Source: an uncultured Eubacteriales bacterium
GTDB lineage: Bacteria > Bacillota > Clostridia > Christensenellales > CAG-917
Assembly (NCBI GenBank): GCA_900547975.1
Contig: URIX01000008.1
Location: 1-37,787, forward strand
Direction: 5' to 3'
DNA: 37,787 bases
This document shows positions 34,604 through 37,787 of the stretch, in pieces. Position 1 is the first letter of the stretch. The number at the start of each line of letters is the position of its first letter. A model generated the notes under the pieces. It was not told where the DNA came from. It searched no databases and worked only from the letters and a program-made list of their open reading frames with translations. Made by a program: the position numbers and the translations under genes.

Positions 34604-34680
34604 TGGTGGAAGCTACAGGACTCGAACCTGTGACCCCCTGCTTGTAAGGCAGGTGCTCTAACCAACTGAGCTAAGCTTCC
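34604..34680 (-). tRNA. tRNA-Val (anticodon TAC)
   Basis: The acceptor arm GGAAGCT pairs with AGCTTCC, followed by A and an encoded CCA. The anticodon stem CCTGC/GCAGG encloses CTTACAA, giving UAC. The D loop AGTTGGTTAGAGC and the T loop GTTCGAG are standard. Confidence 0.95.
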
Positions 34681-34683
34681 GTA

Positions 34684-34760
34684 TGGTAGCGGCGATCGGA
34701 TTCGAACCAATGACCTGCCGGGTATGAACCGGCCGCTATAACCAACTAAGCTACGCCGCC
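34684..34760 (-). tRNA. tRNA-Met, elongator type (anticodon CAT)
   Basis: The acceptor arm is GGCGGCG with CGCCGCT (a G-U pair at the end), then A and an encoded CCA. The anticodon stem GCCGG/CCGGC encloses TTCATAC, giving CAU. It lacks initiator features, so it is elongator Met; a lysidine-modified tRNA-Ile is the alternative for a CAU anticodon, but the GGTTCATACC loop favours Met. Confidence 0.85.
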
Positions 34761-34783
34761 ATATAATTTGTGTTGTGTTGCGG

Positions 34784-34801
34784 GGAGTGCTTTTGCACTC
34801 C
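34784..34801. other. Hairpin between tRNA-fMet and tRNA-Met
   Basis: GGAGTGC (34784-34790) and GCACTCC (34795-34801) form a 7-bp stem with a TTTT loop in the 119-base spacer between the two Met tRNA genes. It could be a processing signal in the tRNA precursor. The rest of the spacer shows nothing else. Confidence 0.55.
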
Positions 34802-34879
34802 GCACAACGAGAGATTGCAAGTCCGGATTGTTTTCAAACCGACGTCGTGACTTCGATTCTGTCGATCCGATCTCGCATA

Positions 34880-34955
<76 letters not shown>

Positions 34956-34972
34956 ATATTCAATGCTTGCTT

Positions 34973-35001
34973 ATGATATGATAAATACGAAAAATTGTCA
35001 A
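34973..35001 (-). promoter_or_regulatory. Promoter of the tRNA operon
   Basis: On the minus strand a perfect TTGACA (35001-34996) and TATCAT (34978-34973) are separated by 17 bases. The -10 element ends 17 bases before the tRNA-fMet gene, the spacing expected for a stable RNA promoter with a short leader. Confidence 0.85.
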
Positions 35002-35259
35002 GCGGATTGAAAAAATAAATTTGCAAAGCGCGAAACTTTTGAAAAATCGGGAAATAATTGCTTAAAAAATATAGCCGGAAGGGCGGGACGGACAAAATTG
35101 TTTGCGTACAAAAACCGGTATTCTATTTTCGACGTCGAATTTTGAAACTACGGCGAAATCACACTTCTATTTGCTCGAAACGGAAACTTTTTGCAATGTG
35201 GACGAAATAAATAAGCGGGCAAAAACATTTTAATTATTTGTTTTATGGACAAAAAACGC

Positions 35260-35288
35260 TTGCGCGCGCCCTTTCATGCGTGTATAAT
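35260..35288 (+). promoter_or_regulatory. Putative promoter of the foldase-like lipoprotein
   Basis: TTGCGC (35260-35265) and a perfect TATAAT (35283-35288) are separated by 17 bases, about 40 bases before the ATG at 35329. The stretch between the tRNA promoter and this site (35002-35259) holds no gene that I can support. Confidence 0.65.
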
Positions 35289-35328
35289 GGGTATACTATT
35301 GATTTAATACTCATTATATGAGGTTGAT

Positions 35329-37701
35329 ATGAAAAAGAAATTGATTGTCGCAACAGCCCTTGTTTTGGTGTTTGCTATTAGCATGACCTTGTTCGTCGGC
35401 TGCGACGAAATCTTCAAGAAGAACGACAAGCGCGACGCACAGCAAGTCGTCGCATCCGTCACCTATAACGGTGAATTCGGAAAGCAAACGGAAAACGTGT
35501 ACAAGTTCGAGTTGGCATCGAGTTTCAATGCTTACGCATACTACTATGTCAACTACTACGGTATGACGTATGAAGCCGCCGCAAACTCTCTTGCACAATC
35601 CCTTGCGCAACAGAAATTGCTTGTTCTTTTCGCAAAAGAGAAGGTCGCAAAACTCGAAGGCAAGAATTCGCTTCCGGCAAACATCGAAGAATTGCTTTCC
35701 GCAGCGGAAAGAAACAAAGCAATCGAAGATACGAACAAGAGTTTGCTCGATTCGCTCGTATCGACGGTAGAGAGCCTTGTCACCGAGGATAACGCAAACA
35801 CGACGACATCCGACAATAAGAAGGATACCACCGAAACGAAGGTGACCGATCCCGTGTTCGTCAGATTCGAGTCCAACGGCGGTTCTACGGTAGAAAAGCA
35901 AAAGGTTCAAAAGGGTAGCGTTGCAACCGAGCCCGACGATCCCACCAAATCCGGTTATACGTTCTACGGCTGGTATGCGGACGAAAACTTCACAGGTAAA
36001 GAATTCGATTTTGAAAAAACCGCCGTTAGCGAAACTATGACCCTTTACGCAAAGTGGGTGGAACACGTTTCGCCGCGCACAGAACTTCCCGAAGTCGAGG
36101 AAGAAGACGATTACAATCCCGATAGCACTGAAGACGTTAAATTAGCCGATAGATTCTTCTCGGACGGATACAAGGCGCAATTGCTCGACGACGCCACAGA
36201 AGACAGTTTGTTTAACACCAAGTTTCTCGAAGCGGACTTCGTTGACAACATCATCGTAGACGGTGGCAAAACTCTTGTTTCCGTGCTTAAAGATTACATC
36301 AACGAAGGTCTTTCCAAAATGGAAAGCAACCTCAAAAAGAATCTTTATAAAGACAACGTCGAGGATTGTTACAACTACTATCTCGGTTCTCAACATCAAT
36401 CTTTGCTCGTTGCAAGACTTAAACGTATGATCGGCAACAGCGCACAAGTGACCGAACAAGAAATCAAAGAGGAATTCGAAGCGCAAGTCGCAAAGAACAA
36501 AGAAACCTTTGCGGGCAGCGATTCTTCCTATGAATCCGCACTCACCAGCACGCTCAACAAGACGTACTATCACCCCGAAGCGGATCAAGGCTACGGCTTC
36601 GTCATCAACGTTCTTTTCAAACTCGATTCAGAGAGCATGAAGACTCTCAACGCAATGGCAAAGAACGATCCGACCAACGTCGAAGCAATCTTGCTCACTC
36701 GCAATCGTCTTATCGCGGATATGACGGCGTACGTTTCCAATCCGAAATACGATTCGACGGCAGTCGTTGAGGACGCAGACGGCAAGAAGATCGAATTGCG
36801 CGACCCGATGACCGACGCAAAGAACCCCTACAACAACGTCGGCGGCAACCAAGACACCACCTATCAAGTCGAGGGCGGCAACAATTACAACCAAATCGTC
36901 GAGTTTAAGAAAGTCGGCGACGCATATCAAATCGTATACAACGCAACCGAGCACCCCGCAATGGCATACTTGTCCAACAAGGTTCCCGTGTTCGACAAGG
37001 ACGGTCAAACCGGTTTGATTCATCAAATCCACAACAGCTTGAAACAAGTCAAAGACGCAAACCTTTCAAAAGAAGAAACCGTTTATTGGCTTCGTGAAGT
37101 AGCGACGACGTGGGCATACCTTGTCAGTGACGATCCGGGCGCAACAAGCAAAGATTCCAACAACAACGGACTCGGCTACCTCGTATCTCCGGAAGGCAAA
37201 GATAGCAGTTTCCTCGCAGATTTCACCGACTACGCTCGCAGCCTCATCACCGCAGGTACAGGCTCGTACGCAAACGGCGACGTCACCACCGATATGTTCA
37301 ACGGCACACTTACCGCTGACGGTCAATTTGCAGGCAATAACAAAGCGTTTGTTGTGGCAGACAGCCTTGTCAACGGAGCGGAAAAAGCAACGGCAAACGA
37401 CAAAGCATACGCAGGCGTGTTCGTGCTTCTCAACTCCTACACCGTCTATGATGCAAACAACATAAAGACAGGCTCTTCACAAACTCTTGTTGATGGCAAA
37501 CTTCCTATGGACTACGTTATGACGTTTGCAAAGAATGCCGACGATGTAAAGACGCTTCACGATGTCATTCATGACACCATTCTCGAAGCCAAGAAGAACG
37601 ACCTCTACAATTCTGAAGTCAACACTATGGTTGCAAGTCACAAAGACGGAATCGAGTATTTTGATAAGGTTATCAAGCAACTTTACAAAGACTTGACCTA
37701 A
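35329..37701 (+). CDS. Large foldase-like (SurA/PrsA-type) lipoprotein with inserted InlB-like repeat
   Basis: This 790-residue lipoprotein (FVGC, lipidated C25) starts at the ATG at 35329 behind ATGAGG. After the anchor, residues about 38-130 are helical and resemble the chaperone domain of SurA/PrsA proteins (ASVTYNGEFG..., then YGMTYEAAANSLAQ, QKLLVLFAKEKV). Residues about 180-245 are a Listeria-Bacteroides repeat (VRFESNGGSTVEKQKVQKG, then GYTFYGWYADENF, YAKW). A second helical part (about 285-440, with VTEQEIKEEFEAQVAKNKE) again looks foldase-like. A long tail to 790 includes Gly/Asn-rich segments and no clear isomerase domain. It may help fold exported proteins such as the repeat proteins in this window, but that is inference. 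The gene looks intact and has its own promoter. Confidence 0.72.
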   Translation: MKKKLIVATALVLVFAISMTLFVGCDEIFKKNDKRDAQQVVASVTYNGEFGKQTENVYKFELASSFNAYAYYYVNYYGMTYEAAANSLAQSLAQQKLLVLFAKEKVAKLEGKNSLPANIEELLSAAERNKAIEDTNKSLLDSLVSTVESLVTEDNANTTTSDNKKDTTETKVTDPVFVRFESNGGSTVEKQKVQKGSVATEPDDPTKSGYTFYGWYADENFTGKEFDFEKTAVSETMTLYAKWVEHVSPRTELPEVEEEDDYNPDSTEDVKLADRFFSDGYKAQLLDDATEDSLFNTKFLEADFVDNIIVDGGKTLVSVLKDYINEGLSKMESNLKKNLYKDNVEDCYNYYLGSQHQSLLVARLKRMIGNSAQVTEQEIKEEFEAQVAKNKETFAGSDSSYESALTSTLNKTYYHPEADQGYGFVINVLFKLDSESMKTLNAMAKNDPTNVEAILLTRNRLIADMTAYVSNPKYDSTAVVEDADGKKIELRDPMTDAKNPYNNVGGNQDTTYQVEGGNNYNQIVEFKKVGDAYQIVYNATEHPAMAYLSNKVPVFDKDGQTGLIHQIHNSLKQVKDANLSKEETVYWLREVATTWAYLVSDDPGATSKDSNNNGLGYLVSPEGKDSSFLADFTDYARSLITAGTGSYANGDVTTDMFNGTLTADGQFAGNNKAFVVADSLVNGAEKATANDKAYAGVFVLLNSYTVYDANNIKTGSSQTLVDGKLPMDYVMTFAKNADDVKTLHDVIHDTILEAKKNDLYNSEVNTMVASHKDGIEYFDKVIKQLYKDLT

Positions 37702-37733
37702 GCGCACTATTGAGCGAAGAACTTTGTCAGGCA

Positions 37734-37787
37734 CGGCTTGTCTCAAAATCGTGTACGCCTATGTACACTGGGTTTTGATTCAAGCCG
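37734..37787 (+). terminator. Long nested hairpin at the right edge
   Basis: CGGCTTG (37734-37740) pairs with CAAGCCG (37781-37787). Inside it CAAAA (37744-37748) pairs with TTTTG (37773-37777), and GTGTAC (37751-37756) with GTACAC (37763-37768). It lies about 30 bases after the last gene. The outer stem may extend past the window end. Probably a terminator of the CAAAAT...ATTTTG kind seen at 1751 and 14560. Confidence 0.6.

Noticed and set aside
34423..34710. Minus-strand frame over the tRNA genes
   Set aside because: It is a translation of tRNA-Glu, tRNA-Val and their spacer (GGHRFESC-type peptides are well-known tRNA artefacts).

Overview
The window reads as chromosomal DNA of a low-to-mid GC, Gram-positive-type anaerobe, most likely an uncultured gut member of the Clostridia (a Christensenellales-like lineage is my guess, not something the sequence proves). 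The reasons are strong GGAGG-type ribosome binding sites, many lipoproteins with a Cys lipobox, an iron-dependent alcohol dehydrogenase, a heterodimeric ABC exporter, a MalEFGK-type maltodextrin importer, and large surface proteins built from InlB-like and Cys/His-rich repeats. There is no CRISPR array, rRNA or intact mobile element.

Layout. 1-478: repeat-rich, AT-rich intergenic DNA with a promoter. 479-6418 (+): iron alcohol dehydrogenase, the two halves of an ABC exporter with one degenerate ATP site, and a diacylglycerol-kinase-like lipid kinase. 6591-7049 (-): small membrane protein with a zinc ribbon. 7403-10449 (-): an orphan solute-binding lipoprotein followed by a membrane-anchored LuxR-type regulator, a plausible sensor pair. 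10759-20470 (+): three large exported proteins divergent from that pair: a beta-helix/InlB-repeat protein with a C-terminal membrane anchor, a lipoprotein with four HWH...CxxC repeats that also carries what reads as EF-Tu domains II and III without the GTPase domain, and a Cys-rich lipoprotein ending in a DUF6273-like domain. 20471-21148: terminator, a 109-bp dispersed repeat and a promoter. 21149-33192 (+): starch/maltodextrin locus with type I pullulanase, multi-module putative starch-binding lipoprotein, MalE, MalF, MalG, alpha-amylase and an unusually long MalK-type ATPase. 33193-34503: terminator, a structured palindromic element, a decayed gene and the second copy of the 109-bp repeat. 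34504-34955 (-): tRNA operon fMet-Met-Val-Glu with a clear promoter and terminator. 35329-37701 (+): large foldase-like lipoprotein with an inserted InlB-type repeat.

How it fits together. The 21-33 kb locus is a coherent pathway: a lipid-anchored pullulanase and amylase cut branched alpha-glucans outside the membrane, the modular lipoprotein probably holds the substrate, MalE captures the oligosaccharides, MalFG import them and the MalK-like ATPase powers uptake. The 7.4-20.5 kb region may be a second unit in which an extracellular binding protein and a membrane-tethered regulator control surface proteins, but that link is inferred from gene order only. The most surprising single observation is the EF-Tu domain II-III module in an exported lipoprotein (about residues 497-677 of the 14700-18035 gene).
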